DNA of 64,000 bases, from the NCBI RefSeq assembly GCF_000226115.1, contig NC_016457.1, positions 558,001 through 622,000 of the forward strand. Direction: 5' to 3'. Position numbers and translations under genes: made by a program. This DNA comes from Thermothielavioides terrestris NRRL 8126 (Eukaryota; Ascomycota; Sordariomycetes; Sordariales; Chaetomiaceae). The notes under the pieces were generated by a model that was not told the origin of the DNA, ran no database searches, and worked only from the letters and a program-made list of their open reading frames with translations. Of this stretch, positions 34,858-45,396 are shown one piece after another; position 1 is the stretch's first letter, and each line of letters starts with the position of its first letter.

Positions 34858-35223
34858 TTAAAGAGGTCCCGCCAAGACTAATTTCGGAACCTACCGCTTA
34901 CAAGTATTTACAAATCGCCAAGGCCATGACGACTTCGAGCAACATCAACAACAAAGAATCGCAAAGACTCGTAGCAACAACTTCGCGAAACCTCAACCAA
35001 ATCGAAAGAAAAGAAAACGAAGTTAACCCGTACCTTGACCTTGACCCGCATCCTAACCTTAACCCGAATCCTAACTAGTGGGGGGCTAGCGCCGCCCCCC
35101 GTACCCCTGGCAAACTAACCCCTTGGCGATAGAGCAAACGCCTTGGCGATCGGGGTTGCGTAAAAACGTTGCAAAAACATTGCCGACAATTGGCCGAAAT
35201 TAGTCTTGGCGGGACCTCTTTAA
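34858..35223. mobile_element. MITE-like element with perfect 30-bp terminal inverted repeats
   Basis: The sequence at 34858-34887 (starting TTAAAGAGGTCCCGCC) is the exact reverse complement of 35194-35223. Each end carries TTAA, consistent with a TTAA target duplication (piggyBac type) or with a TA duplication one base inside (Tc1/mariner type). The 366-bp element has no coding capacity. Inside are imperfect CCTTAACCCGAATCC-like tandem units (about 35025-35075) and a GC palindrome around GGGGGGCTAGCGCCGCCCCC (about 35080-35100). It is not visibly RIP-mutated. Confidence 0.85.
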
Positions 35224-35408
35224 CGTCTACCGGGCTCCCGGCAGGCAAGTGGATCCACTTACACTACCCACCTCAGTGTAGGAGCTCGATTGGAGCTCGA
35301 GGTCAAGCTGTGACGGCATTGCCGCGAATTGGATGTACGGAATAGATGGAGCTTCAAGCTTTCGTTTACCTATCCTGTCTTTCCCATCTAGCCAGGTAGT
35401 TGAGCACG

Positions 35409-36278
35409 ATGTTGACCACCCGTTTATTCTCGGCGAGGCAACTCTGTCGCCTCTCGCGTGGCTTGTCAACATTATCATCGAACCCAAGCATCGTCAGTCC
35501 CAACCCGGACCCTGAAGAAGCTCAATGCCAAAAGTTGACACCGAGGCCATCTCCAGAAAGTCTTCCCCCACCCCGAAACTCCGAACGCCTACCTCCTCTC
35601 CTACCTCGACACCACCCCGCCGAACCCGGCGCTCGCAATCGGCAGCACCACCACCGTGCCGCCGACGCCCAAGTCCTTCCAAGGCAACCCGCGCTTCCTC
35701 TCGATCCTGAACGACGTGCTCGCGCAGCACGCGGCCAGCGACCCGGGCCTGAAGAGTCAGGCGCAGGCGTTCGCCTCGCCCGGCGGGTTCAGCTTCATCC
35801 AGGCGCGCAGCCAGCGGGGCTCCGGCACCGGGGCCGGGGGCGCCAGCGCCGAGGGCGGGGCCGGCGGGGCCGGCGTCGGCGGGTGGGTGCATCTCAGCGA
35901 TGCGCGGAATCCGCCCGACTTTGGGCGCATCGCGTGGTGAGTGCTTTCTCTTGCTACGCCGCGCGCATAGTCATTTGCGGTGTCAGTTCCGGAAATGGAG
36001 TGATGAGGTGCTGACTGGCTGGCTCGTTGCAGGCCCGAGGATATCCTGGGGAGCGTCGAAGTGGACGGCAAGGGGGAGATCATTGGCAACTTCCAGCCTA
36101 GCGGCACGTACCGGATTGTGACAAACCAGGGAATGTAAGGACAAATGCGTGCCAGCCCCCAGCCCCCTCTCTTCGGCTGTCCTCGGCTGACGGATTGCTG
36201 CGTTTTAGCTTAGGACTGAGCCCCTTTCTGCAGGAGAAGCTGATAGCACGGCTCCGCGAAGAAGAAAAGAAGTCGTGA
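35409..36278 (+). CDS. Small conserved fungal protein, probably mitochondrial, unknown function
   Basis: The model is join(35409-35492, 35557-35936, 36033-36134, 36209-36278), 211 residues, with all junctions GT-AG and in frame. The N-terminus (MLTTRLFSARQLCRLSRGLS) is Arg/Ser-rich without acids, as in mitochondrial targeting sequences. The body reads KVFPHPETPNAYLLSYLDTT, then VPPTPKSFQGNPRFLSILND, a Gly/Ala-rich linker of about 30 residues, then GGWVHLSDARNPPDFGRIAW, PEDILGSVEVDGKGEIIGNF, YRIVTN and LGLSPFLQEKLIARLREEE. I recognise the C-terminal part as conserved among filamentous ascomycetes but know no function or domain name. It is divergent to dpb2 and convergent with sub1. Confidence 0.8.
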
Positions 36279-36657
36279 TGGGATGTTTAACTTGACAAGA
36301 GCTTAGTCCCGTGCCTTGGGGAGAGCCGCTGGCCTGCACTCCATCTATTTCGGATCCTGTATTCAATGACTCGGCCCTTGGATATGGTGTAAGATACGCG
36401 CAAGATGTAATGCCACTTAACTCGCGAGAGCACAAATGGCTTGTGCCCGTGCAAAGCAATTCGGGTTCTCCGGCCTATGTGCTTGGCCATTCGGAGGAGA
36501 AAACGCAAGGAATTAATGTACAGATGTGGTCGTAACTTCGTTACCGCATGAAGCCAGGCGAGTGTCCCATCAAGACAACTCGAAGCTTAGAAATCTCCCG
36601 CAGGAAGCGCGAAGAGCACGCTTAGAGAGTTCATCGCACATGGAGAACCCCCTCTCC

Positions 36658-37245
36658 TCACTCGTCATCCTCCTCCTCCTCCTCGCTCGTTTCTTCGAAG
36701 TTCGCTTTTTTCGGCTTCTCTGTCTTGACTAGCGCATCGCCAGCCCCAGTCGCCGGGGGATCGTCGACAGGAACGCCTTGCGAGCGGAGGGCTTGGTTGA
36801 GCTCTGGAAGGACCTTGAGCAGGGCTTTGTATTGGTCCAGTGACAGCGAAATGCCCTGGCGCAGTTGTCAGGTCAGTCGGGCCATCGTCAGTGAAGGAGC
36901 AAGAAGCTGGATCGAACGCACCTTCTTCCCAGGTCTCAATTCGCCGTCCGGCGCGGTGTAATACTCCCGAATATTGACCAAGGTGACACCCTTGAACTGC
37001 GAAAGGCCAACGCGCCGGTTCTTGCCAAGCTGGAAGCAAGGACTTTAGGAATCCGCAGGAGAATACAGGTAGGCGATAAATTGCTAGCAGAGCCGGGGAT
37101 GACCAACCTCCCAGTACGCGTTGCCGTCGGCATCTTGGCCCTTTGACAGGTCCTTTTGCGCCGCCGTCTCGCCCTTTTGCTTTTTGGTGACCTGCGGCTC
37201 CGTGTCGCTCTCGGCTTCCACGCGCCGTTTCTTGTGGTAGGGCAT
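36658..37245 (-). CDS. sub1: PC4/Sub1 transcriptional coactivator
   Basis: The model is join(37245-37108, 37029-36922, 36855-36658), 147 residues, both introns in phase 0. The PC4 single-strand-DNA-binding fold is spread over all three exons: AYWEV/L, LGKNRRVGLSQFKGVTLVNI, REYYTAPDGELRPGKKGISL and LDQYKALLKVLPEL. The N-terminus is a basic, low-complexity tail with nuclear-localisation character (YHKKRR, TKKQK). The C-terminus is acidic (SEEEEEDDE). Sub1/PC4 acts in RNA polymerase II preinitiation and in single-stranded DNA protection. The start at 37245 gives the family's short N-terminal tail. It is divergent to the sorting nexin gene, sharing about 670 bp of promoter. Confidence 0.93.
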
Positions 37246-37912
37246 GGTGGGCAATTGCAGCGATGATGCGGCGGCGATTAACGACCTTGAAGGAAGAAAG
37301 AAAACCAATGATCTCGGTTTAAACCCAGACTTTGATGCGGTCGTCGCCCAAGAAACTCTCAAATTTGGAAACCGCAGCGAATGCTGCGGAGCCCCGCGAG
37401 GGAGCACAGAACTGCGGAATGTTCGCTGTGACGTCGATGCGCGACGCGTTCGCACGTGAGCTCAGACCAGGATGAGCCCACGCAGCTAACCGAAACGAAC
37501 AAGCTTCGCAGTTGCGCACGGACACTGCAGTGGAGACGGGCCGCGTTTGAGGATTTGACGGACGGATTCTTGCCAAGGCGCTAAAGTTAGTTAGGCCCAG
37601 CCTTGATGAAAGAGGAATGCTTGGGGGCCTGCCCCCTGAAAATCCACAGGGAAGCGCAGCCCTCCTGCAACAAGCACTGTGAGAAAATGCAGGTGTTTCC
37701 TTCACTTATCATCTCAACGCTTTCTTTGTTCTAAATTGTTCTCGTTTTGCTGTTTTCTTTTTTGCGCCTTTCTCCGTCAAGAGTGGGCCTGTTGATGACC
37801 CGAAAACCGTGCTGTGCATGCTCGGTTTGACTCCAAATTGCGACTGCAGCTGTGCAGTTCCCAGTTCCCGTCCCGAGCCGATGAGAGGCCAAAAAGGAGC
37901 CGCTCCGCCTGC

Positions 37913-40900
37913 ATGAAACAACAAGATGCGCCGGTCACGGGCGCCATACCCGACAAGATGGACGAAAAGAACAAGCGAGATCCCGATACCGTAAAACCGG
38001 AGCCCTCCCCAGTGCCGAGTCCGACGAGTCCGGACCCGAGCGCGACCGTAAATACGGACGACGCCGACGAGAGCCTAACCAGCCGGCTCTTCCGCTTCCT
38101 TGCGACAGCGTCCCCCGGAACGCTCGGCGGCGTTGCCGTGGGCCTGGCTGCGACCACATACCTGGTGCTGGGCAGACTCGGCCTCGTGCTGATTGGTGCA
38201 TTCGGCGGGATCGTGTCCTTCATACACTGGGAGCAGCGCAATGCCGAGGTAGCGCGGGCGGTCAGAGGGGAGCGAGGGATTGATGTCCTGTCGCGGCTGC
38301 TTGCGACGAAGCAGGAACCCGAGAGCGCGCCTGTCAAGGAGCAGACCGCCGACGATGCGCTGGTGCGCTCGTTTGACGACCTGCAGCCCGAGACACGCGA
38401 GGCATTGAATGAGCTCGTAGACGCCGTCATCGACAACTACGTCAAATGGTGGTACTCGCCCATCGTGCCTTCGGACAAGTTCTTCCCGCTAGCCTGCCGC
38501 AAGACCCTCACGAATTTCTTGACATCCGTCTCCAACTGTCTCCGGAGGAAGCGTCCCGCCGACGCTTTTCTCGAGTTTGTGACCAATTCCTCCTCCATCC
38601 TCGTCGTCTTCATGTCGGAGCTCTCGAACGCCTTCTCCGAGCTGCCGCCAGACAGCAAAGCCAACGCTCCCGATGCCATCTACAACTACCTTGCCTCGCA
38701 TCCCGAGTCCAACCTGGCTAACCTGCTGAACCAAAAACAACAAGCGGGCAAGCTCCGCATGGCTTCCGAGGACCTGCTCGGCTTCTTGGATCGATCTTCG
38801 TACGAATGCGAACCGGTTAGGGTCTTCCTCAGGGAGATCCTGGCCGGTGTTGTCCTGGAGACGACCCTCCAGTCGTGCTCGAAGCCGGAATGGATCAATT
38901 CCTGGATCGTCTACTTACTGGAATCTGGAGAACCCGACATCAGCCAGGCCATCGATGTGGGCATGCAGACCGGGCCCGGCGCGGACGTTGCCTTTGCCGA
39001 CTTGGACGGCAATGTGGGCAACATTGGTCTCACCAAGGGCAATAGAAACTCGTTTGAGCAAGAGAGAGCGCGGCGGAAGGAGTCGATGGCACACAAGAAG
39101 AAGCTCAGCAAGGCTGAGGAGGAAATGGAACTGGCCATGGAGGAGATGAGGCGTCTCAACCAGATGATCGCCCAAGAAAGCGCTCTCAAAGAGGGGTCGC
39201 AGAAACAAGAGGCGGGACCCCCCGGCAGGAGCGGGAGCGCAGCCGAGGCCACGGAGCGGCTTCCTGGCGCCCTTCAACGCAATGTGGACAATCAAGGCAT
39301 CAAGGAGGAGCCGAATGCCAAGCCAGGCCCGCCACAACCGCTAGATACCTCGACGCACGCGTCCAAACGGACGAGCAGCGATGGCTCTTCAGACAGGAAC
39401 GAAGCGATTTACACCCCGGCCACGCCCATGTCTGGCACGACTCCGTCTTCGAGCCAGGACTCGTCGCCACCAGCGAACGGGGGGAGTCGCTTCACGAGTT
39501 TCGACCAGATTGTCCCGCCCGCCCAGGATGAGGCAGAAAGCGAGGCAGGTGAGCCGCGCAAGCCGCCGCCATTGACGTTGCACAACGCGACGGTCACGGT
39601 CCTAGACGAGCCGGGTGACGGGCGGATTAGGACGAAGCCGACGTGGGACTACTTGGTGCAGATCGAGCCTGCGACCACGGTTTATCCCGGGTGGATGATC
39701 GTCCGGAAGTACGCCGATTTTGAAATGCTACACGAAGTGCTGCGGCGGATTGCGACCATCTCCGGGGCTACGGGGTTCTCGGAACAGCACAGCACACTGC
39801 CGGCGTGGAAAGTGCACACGCGGACATCGCTGCGCGGCGAACTGGAGCGCTACCTGCGCGACGCCTGTTCGTATCAGAGCCTAGCGGAGAGCGAAGGACT
39901 GAAGAAGTTCTTCGAGCGGGATCACGGCCACATGCCCAACGCACCCAAATCGGGATTCCAAGCGTTCGAGAAACTCGGCAAGAACGTCTTGGACGTCCTG
40001 ACGAGCGCGCCGCTGGAAGGCTCGAAGGCAGTTGTCGGCGGCGTGACCGGGGTGCTGGGGAACATCGGCTTGGGGCAGCGGAAGACAGCGGCGGCCGCGC
40101 AGCAACCTCCGCCTCCGCCTCCGCCCTCGGCGCTGCAAGACGTGACAGCGGCTAGTCGCTTGTCCATCTCGGCGCTACCGCGGGCGGACAGCAGCATGTC
40201 ATTGAGCGGGATGCGCAGGACGCGCGACAGCATGGACAGCCAGCGTTCATCGATCGTCTCCCAGCAGCCCGGCAAGATGCCGCCGATGGAGCGCCGCCCC
40301 AGCTACAATTCGCAGGGGGGCGACGGGGAGCCCGACGGGGCGCGCCTTCCGGTGACGTCGGCCAGGAACAGCCGCGAGCACAGCCGGCCGTCGAGCCGGG
40401 CGCCGAGCCGGGCGCCGCCGACGCGGTCGCCGTCGAGCCTCAGCCTGGACGGCTTCCGGCTCCCCCCGCCGCCCGACATGATGCCGGACGACTACGACTC
40501 GCCGATCAGCCCGGCCAGCGGCGGGCGGCCGCAGGCCGACTTCCAGCACACGCGCTCGCTCACGATGCCTACGCTCGGCAGCAGCACCAGCCACCAGCAG
40601 CAGCAACAGCGGCTCAACGGCCCGCCGCTCAAGGGCGTCAAGCAGCACGCGAAGCTGTCGGAGCAGGAGACGCGCATGACGGTCGAGCTGCTCTTCGCCG
40701 TCATCAACGAGCTGTACACGCTCTCGTCGGCGTGGAACATCCGGCGCACGCTGCTGGCGGCGGCCAAGTCGTTCCTGCTGCGCCCGGGCAACCCGTCGCT
40801 GCTGTCGATCCAGGCGCTGATCCAGACGTCCGTGCTGGACGCCAACACGGCCGACGCCGGCGTCGCCGCCCTCCTGCGCAAGCTGCGCGCCAACGCCCTG

Positions 40901-41149
40901 CCCACCGACGCCGAGCGCGCCGCCTGGCCCGCCGAGATGTCGCCCGCCGACAAGGACGCCCTGCGCGCCCGCGCCCGCCGCCTGCTCATCGCCTCCGGCG
41001 TCCCCGCCGCCCTCATGGGCGTCATGGGCCAGGCCGCCACCTCCGAGGCCCTCGGTCGCCTGTTCGATTGCCTCCAGATCGAGGAGGTCGCGCGCGGCTT
41101 GGTGTTTGGCGTCGTCTTGCAGGCTGTGAGGACGGTTACGCATTGTTGA
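37913..41149 (+). CDS. PXA-PX-nexin_C sorting nexin (Mdm1/SNX13-like, no RGS seen)
   Basis: The gene is intronless and encodes 1078 residues from the ATG at 37913. The frame opens further upstream without ATG; a second candidate start is 37958. Two close hydrophobic segments (about residues 70-107, GTLGGVAVGLAATTYLVLGR and VLIGAFGGIVSFIHW) would anchor it in the ER membrane. The PXA domain follows (about 160-335, ALNELVDAVIDNYVKWWYSP). A charged coiled coil lies at about 385-430 (RARRKESMAHKKKLSKAEEE). The PX domain is at about 560-685, with the phosphoinositide-binding RKYADFE motif. The nexin_C domain is at the end (MTVELLFAVINELYTLSSAW onward). Long Ser/Pro-rich linkers separate PX and nexin_C. 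Mdm1-type proteins tether the ER to vacuole or lipid-droplet membranes. No RGS domain was recognised between PXA and PX, unlike metazoan SNX13/14. Confidence 0.9.
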   Translation: MKQQDAPVTGAIPDKMDEKNKRDPDTVKPEPSPVPSPTSPDPSATVNTDDADESLTSRLFRFLATASPGTLGGVAVGLAATTYLVLGRLGLVLIGAFGGIVSFIHWEQRNAEVARAVRGERGIDVLSRLLATKQEPESAPVKEQTADDALVRSFDDLQPETREALNELVDAVIDNYVKWWYSPIVPSDKFFPLACRKTLTNFLTSVSNCLRRKRPADAFLEFVTNSSSILVVFMSELSNAFSELPPDSKANAPDAIYNYLASHPESNLANLLNQKQQAGKLRMASEDLLGFLDRSSYECEPVRVFLREILAGVVLETTLQSCSKPEWINSWIVYLLESGEPDISQAIDVGMQTGPGADVAFADLDGNVGNIGLTKGNRNSFEQERARRKESMAHKKKLSKAEEEMELAMEEMRRLNQMIAQESALKEGSQKQEAGPPGRSGSAAEATERLPGALQRNVDNQGIKEEPNAKPGPPQPLDTSTHASKRTSSDGSSDRNEAIYTPATPMSGTTPSSSQDSSPPANGGSRFTSFDQIVPPAQDEAESEAGEPRKPPPLTLHNATVTVLDEPGDGRIRTKPTWDYLVQIEPATTVYPGWMIVRKYADFEMLHEVLRRIATISGATGFSEQHSTLPAWKVHTRTSLRGELERYLRDACSYQSLAESEGLKKFFERDHGHMPNAPKSGFQAFEKLGKNVLDVLTSAPLEGSKAVVGGVTGVLGNIGLGQRKTAAAAQQPPPPPPPSALQDVTAASRLSISALPRADSSMSLSGMRRTRDSMDSQRSSIVSQQPGKMPPMERRPSYNSQGGDGEPDGARLPVTSARNSREHSRPSSRAPSRAPPTRSPSSLSLDGFRLPPPPDMMPDDYDSPISPASGGRPQADFQHTRSLTMPTLGSSTSHQQQQQRLNGPPLKGVKQHAKLSEQETRMTVELLFAVINELYTLSSAWNIRRTLLAAAKSFLLRPGNPSLLSIQALIQTSVLDANTADAGVAALLRKLRANALPTDAERAAWPAEMSPADKDALRARARRLLIASGVPAALMGVMGQAATSEALGRLFDCLQIEEVARGLVFGVVLQAVRTVTHC

Positions 41150-42399
41150 CGTGATGATGGTATGTATTGTATGTAGGATCAACGCTTTTTTTTTTTCTTT
41201 TCCTTTCTTATCTTCATTTTCGTGCCTTCCCCTTTCTTTGTAACGAGAGACGGCGTGGTTTGGTGTTTTGTGTTGGGATCTCACCATGCGATGACCGGCG
41301 ATGGCGGTTTTGGACGCGCACCGAGTTACTTGTGGATGTTGTTTTCTGGAATGACTTGTAAGACTTGTAATGAGGACGGGGAAGGATATAAACGGAATAA
41401 ACGAGTTGTAATGCAAGCCGAGCGGCTGACAGCAGACGGGGCGGTGGTGCTGGTCGTGATGGTCTCGCTGTACACAGTAGCCGGGCGGTAGCAAGGGAAC
41501 TAGGGACAAGAGGACAGGGGGGATGTCCGAACGAACGGATGGGCGAGGGCGTGTAAGTGAGATTCCACCACTGACGACGATCAACCCCAGCGCTCTACAC
41601 TAATTGGTAAGCGCACCAGTAGAGTGGCATCGTTCCTCAACCTGGTGGACATGACAATGGCAGGCAAACGGGGCAGTTGCCGTACATGTCTGTCTCATTC
41701 GGGCCTTTCGCTGCTTTCGACGGATGCCGACCGTTCCCCCCGTTGCAACACCCCGCTCCCCGGGCGGGAAGCTTAGCGAGGATCCCCGGATTATCCGCCC
41801 GGGGGCCGCATTCAACCGGAGCCAATGGCGAGGCACGGCGCCGGGACATCTTGGGAGATCCTACTTTTGTCGCGTCATGGAAAGTCCCATGTTGTGTTTC
41901 CCGGTCGGTCCAACATTGCGGTTCCTGCTGCTGCTGCGTTTGGTGGCTGGTACGGACTAACGTTCACGACACCGCGGAAACGCACTATCTCCTCGGTTGT
42001 GATCTCCGCTGTGTTCGGGATTCCTCTTCTGGCCTTGACCTTGTATGCACCGCCGTACAGGTGCGTGTCTGTGCAGGATGAGCAGGATGACGAGCCGTTT
42101 TCCCTTGCCGTACTCCGGATGCCGATTCCGGGTCCGTTACACCACATGTGGACACGCCTGTCCCCCGGTTGGGACCAGGCGGTGTCCCGTTATCCGGGAA
42201 CTTAGTCCAGTGTTATCACCCCGGGAGTCAGAGACGAGGTAGCATTTAGGAAGATCATTTTTATCTCGCTGCCCCTTCCCGGTGAACCCCCCTCTCTCTC
42301 ATCTACCCACATTGCCAAGTCTCAGTAGGAGGACCTACGGCGTACAGACATACGGACACCTTGGAGGAGACACACGCGCGCCGCAAACACACCGCCGCC
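41150..42399. other. Intergenic region, no supported gene
   Basis: This is the 3' flank of the sorting nexin gene and the promoter of the MFS gene. Frames in this interval have no recognisable domain. Confidence 0.5.
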
Positions 42400-44535
42400 A
42401 TGTCCGATCACCCGGCGGAGAAGCTAGCCAGGAGCGAGCACCCGGCGGAGAAGCTAGCCAGGAGCGAGGAGGGGTCGGGCATCGCCGAGGAGAAGGTCGC
42501 AACGGCGAATGTTGAGGACCCGAGCAGCCAGGGTCGGCGCATGCAGCCGCCGGCGTTCATACTCGGCCTGACGCCCGAGAAGCGCGCAGAGCTCGAAACG
42601 CGGCTCAAGCGGAAGATCGACGCGCGCCTGCTGCCGGCCATCATCCTGATGTACATCATGAACTACATCGACCGGTGCGTGGCGAGGCGACAGGAGAGTA
42701 CTTGGCTCGGGAGGGTTGCGCGCAAGCTGACGGCGGAGCGACGACGGCCAGCAACAACATCGCGGCGGCGCGCCTGGCCGGCCTGGAGGACGATCTGGGC
42801 CTGACGTCGACGCAGTTCCAGACGGCTGTGAGCATCCTGTTTGTGGGGTACGTTGTTGCAATGCTTGCAATCCCCCATGCATCCAGTGGTAGCTTTCAGT
42901 CCCGGTCGACTTACACTGGCCCAGCTACCTCCTCATGCAGATCCCCTCGAATCTCTTCCTCAACAAGTTCGGCAAGCCGGCCATCTACCTGCCATTATGC
43001 GTGCGTTCGAGTCTCTCATGCCTCTTTTTTAGCCCCGCGCGCCCAACCAGCTGACTCCTGACTCCCTGCTGCCCGGTTGTCTATCTAGATGGTCCTCTGG
43101 GGCATCATCTCGGCGCTCACCGCCGCGTGCACCAACGCGTCCGGCCTGCTCGCAAACCGCTTCTTCCTGGGCATCGTCGAGGCGGCCTACTTGTAAGAAG
43201 CCATCGTCCCAGTACTCCCACACACACCCACCTGACTGACAGTTTCCCCTAACCCTCCCAGCCCCGGCTGCCTGTACTACCTCTCGTGCTGGTACACGCG
43301 CAAGGAGCTGGGCTTCCGCACCGCCGTGCTGTACTCGGGCGCGCTCATCTCGGGCGCCTTCTCGGGCCTCATCTCGGCCGGCGTGACCAGCGGCATGGAC
43401 GGCGCCCGCGGCCTGCGCGCCTGGCGCTGGCTGTTCATCATCGAGGGCTCCATCACCGTCGTCGTCGCCCTGGCCTGCATCATCGTGCTGCCCAACTTCC
43501 CGCGCACGACCTCCTGGCTGACCGACGAGGAGCGCGTGCTGGCTGTGTGGTGCGTCTTCATTCATCTCTCCTGGCCAGTGTCTTGTTTTGTTTGCGGAAG
43601 AAAAAAAACATGGGACGTGCTGATGGGATTGACTCTGTTGCGCTTAGGCGTCTGCAGGAGGACATTGGCGAGGACGACTGGGTCAACCGCGAGGAGCAGA
43701 CTTTCTGGAAGGGTGCGCGGATGATGTTCGCCGACGGCAAGACATACATCCTGGTGAGTCGTCATCAAAGCACGGCTCTGCCGCCTGCCGCTTACCGCTT
43801 GTGTCTGACGGGCCCGCAGCTCGTACTCCTCTTCTGCATCGTCGCTAGCGGCACGGTGACCAACTTCTTCCCCACCGTCGTCAGCACGCTGCAGGAGAGC
43901 TCGCTCTCGGGCGCGAGCAAGAAGAACAACGTCATCTCGCTGCTGCTGACGGCGCCGCCCTACGTGCTGGGCGTCATCGCCACCTACCTCAACGCCACGC
44001 ACGCCGACAAGACGGGCGAGCGCTACTGGCACATCACCATCCCGCTGTGGGTTGCCGTGGTCGCGTACATCATCGCCGCGACGACGATGAAGACCGCGCC
44101 GCGGTACCTCAGCATGATGCTGATGGTATTTTTCCTTCCATCCCGTCCACTCCGCCCCTCTGCGGCCCCAACTTCATTGCTAACCCGGGCCAGGTCCCGT
44201 CCGTCTACTCGGGCTTCGTGGTCGCGCTGGCGTGGATCAGCAACACGATGCCGCGGCCGCCGGCGAAGCGGGCGGCGGCGCTGGCCTTCATCAACGCGGT
44301 CAGCAACTGCAGCAGCATCTACGCGAGCTACATGTACCCGACGAGCGCGTCGCCGCAGTACACGGTCGCCATGTGCGTCAACTGCGCGACCGCCTTCATC
44401 GCCGTGTGCGCCGCCACCGTCATGCGCATCGTCCTGGTCCGCCTGAACCGCAGGCTGGCCCGCGGCGAGTACGTCGAGGGCGCCATCAACGCCGCGCCCG
44501 GCGAGGCCGTCAGTTCTTTCCGGTTCAAGGTTTAG
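42400..44535 (+). CDS. MFS transporter, anion:cation symporter (Dal5/allantoate permease-like) family
   Basis: The model has eight exons: join(42400-42674, 42752-42847, 42925-43000, 43089-43192, 43262-43549, 43648-43753, 43820-44125, 44194-44535). It encodes 530 residues with every GT-AG junction in frame. The ATG follows GCCGCC, a good start context. Family motifs are IMNYIDRNNIAAARLAGLED, ILFVGYLLMQIPSNLFL, KPAIYLPLCMVLWGIISALT, FFLGIVEAAYFPGCLYYLSC and WRWLFIIEGSITVVVA, and about 12 hydrophobic segments are visible in total. Dal5-type symporters carry organic anions such as allantoate, nicotinate or other vitamins across the plasma membrane with protons; the substrate here cannot be read from sequence. 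The N-terminal tail contains an exact 30-bp tandem duplication. It is convergent with the tinA-like gene. Confidence 0.9.
42409..42468 (+). repeat. Exact 30-bp tandem duplication in the MFS N-terminus
   Basis: The 30-bp unit 42409-42438 is repeated without a mismatch at 42439-42468. It adds ten codons (HPAEKLARSE twice) to the cytosolic N-terminal tail and keeps the frame. Confidence 0.95.
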
Positions 44536-45396
44536 TTTAGGAGTCGGACTGGGTGGTTGCCAGGGGCGGAGAGATTTCTTTGGGCTGTGGGAAGAAAGGA
44601 GTCGTTTAGCTGCTGGTACCGAGTAATGAAACACCAAGCGGACTCGAATGTCAATGACCGTTGGCATTCCCCTGTCAATAATACAGGCCACAGCCCAAGC
44701 CATGCCATGCCTCACACGAAGTGAACCGGGCCAGCCACCTCGGCCAAGCAACCACGCTCAGTTCAACACGGCAGAAGACCAAACCTCAACAAGATGGTTA
44801 ACCCCATGTCCGATTCGCAAGCCCCGCAAGACAGGCAGAGGAAAAGCCAACATCAGCAGAAATGAAGCGCCCCAACTAACCCCCAGTATGTATGTATGTA
44901 TGTATGCATGCATGCAGTGTGTGCGAACGAAACAAAACCAAACAGCAAGAAATAAGACAGCAAAAAGTGAAAACCAAGATGATGCAAAAGCAAGCTCATA
45001 AAAGTCATGATAATTATCCGCCTCGTTGCTTTCCCCCGTTCCCATCTCCCGTCCTCGGCAGCCGCATTCCCGTTCCTCTCCCCATCTGCTCTCCACCTCC
45101 CCACCCATCCCAGTCATCTTCTTCCCTCCACAAGCTCCCGGCAGCGCTATTAACCAGCGCCAGACACACACGCGGCAGGGCATCATCCAGCAAATCCACC
45201 CACCCATGTGGCCACACTTTAGTAATGTCCATCCCATGCAAAAGACTCAGAATCAGAATCCACCCCCCCGGAGGCCTGGGGGCCTGCCCGTGGCATGCCA
45301 TACCAACCTGCAGCTCACCTCCCCCGGGCGCGTGTCATGCCATGCAAACAGGCAGCTCACTTCCCCCGGGCGCGTGTCATGTCAACCGGCTGCTCT
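44536..45396. other. Convergent intergenic region with tetranucleotide repeat
   Basis: A (TATG)n run passing into (CATG)n lies at about 44887-44916. Near 45311-45383 a segment containing CTCAC[C/T]TCCCCCGGGCGCG is duplicated with a 42-bp period. No gene is supported. Confidence 0.6.

Noticed and set aside
40247..41584. 445-codon minus-strand frame over the 3' end of the sorting nexin gene
   Set aside because: Arg/Gly/Ala composition mirrors the nexin_C coding strand, where clear homology exists.
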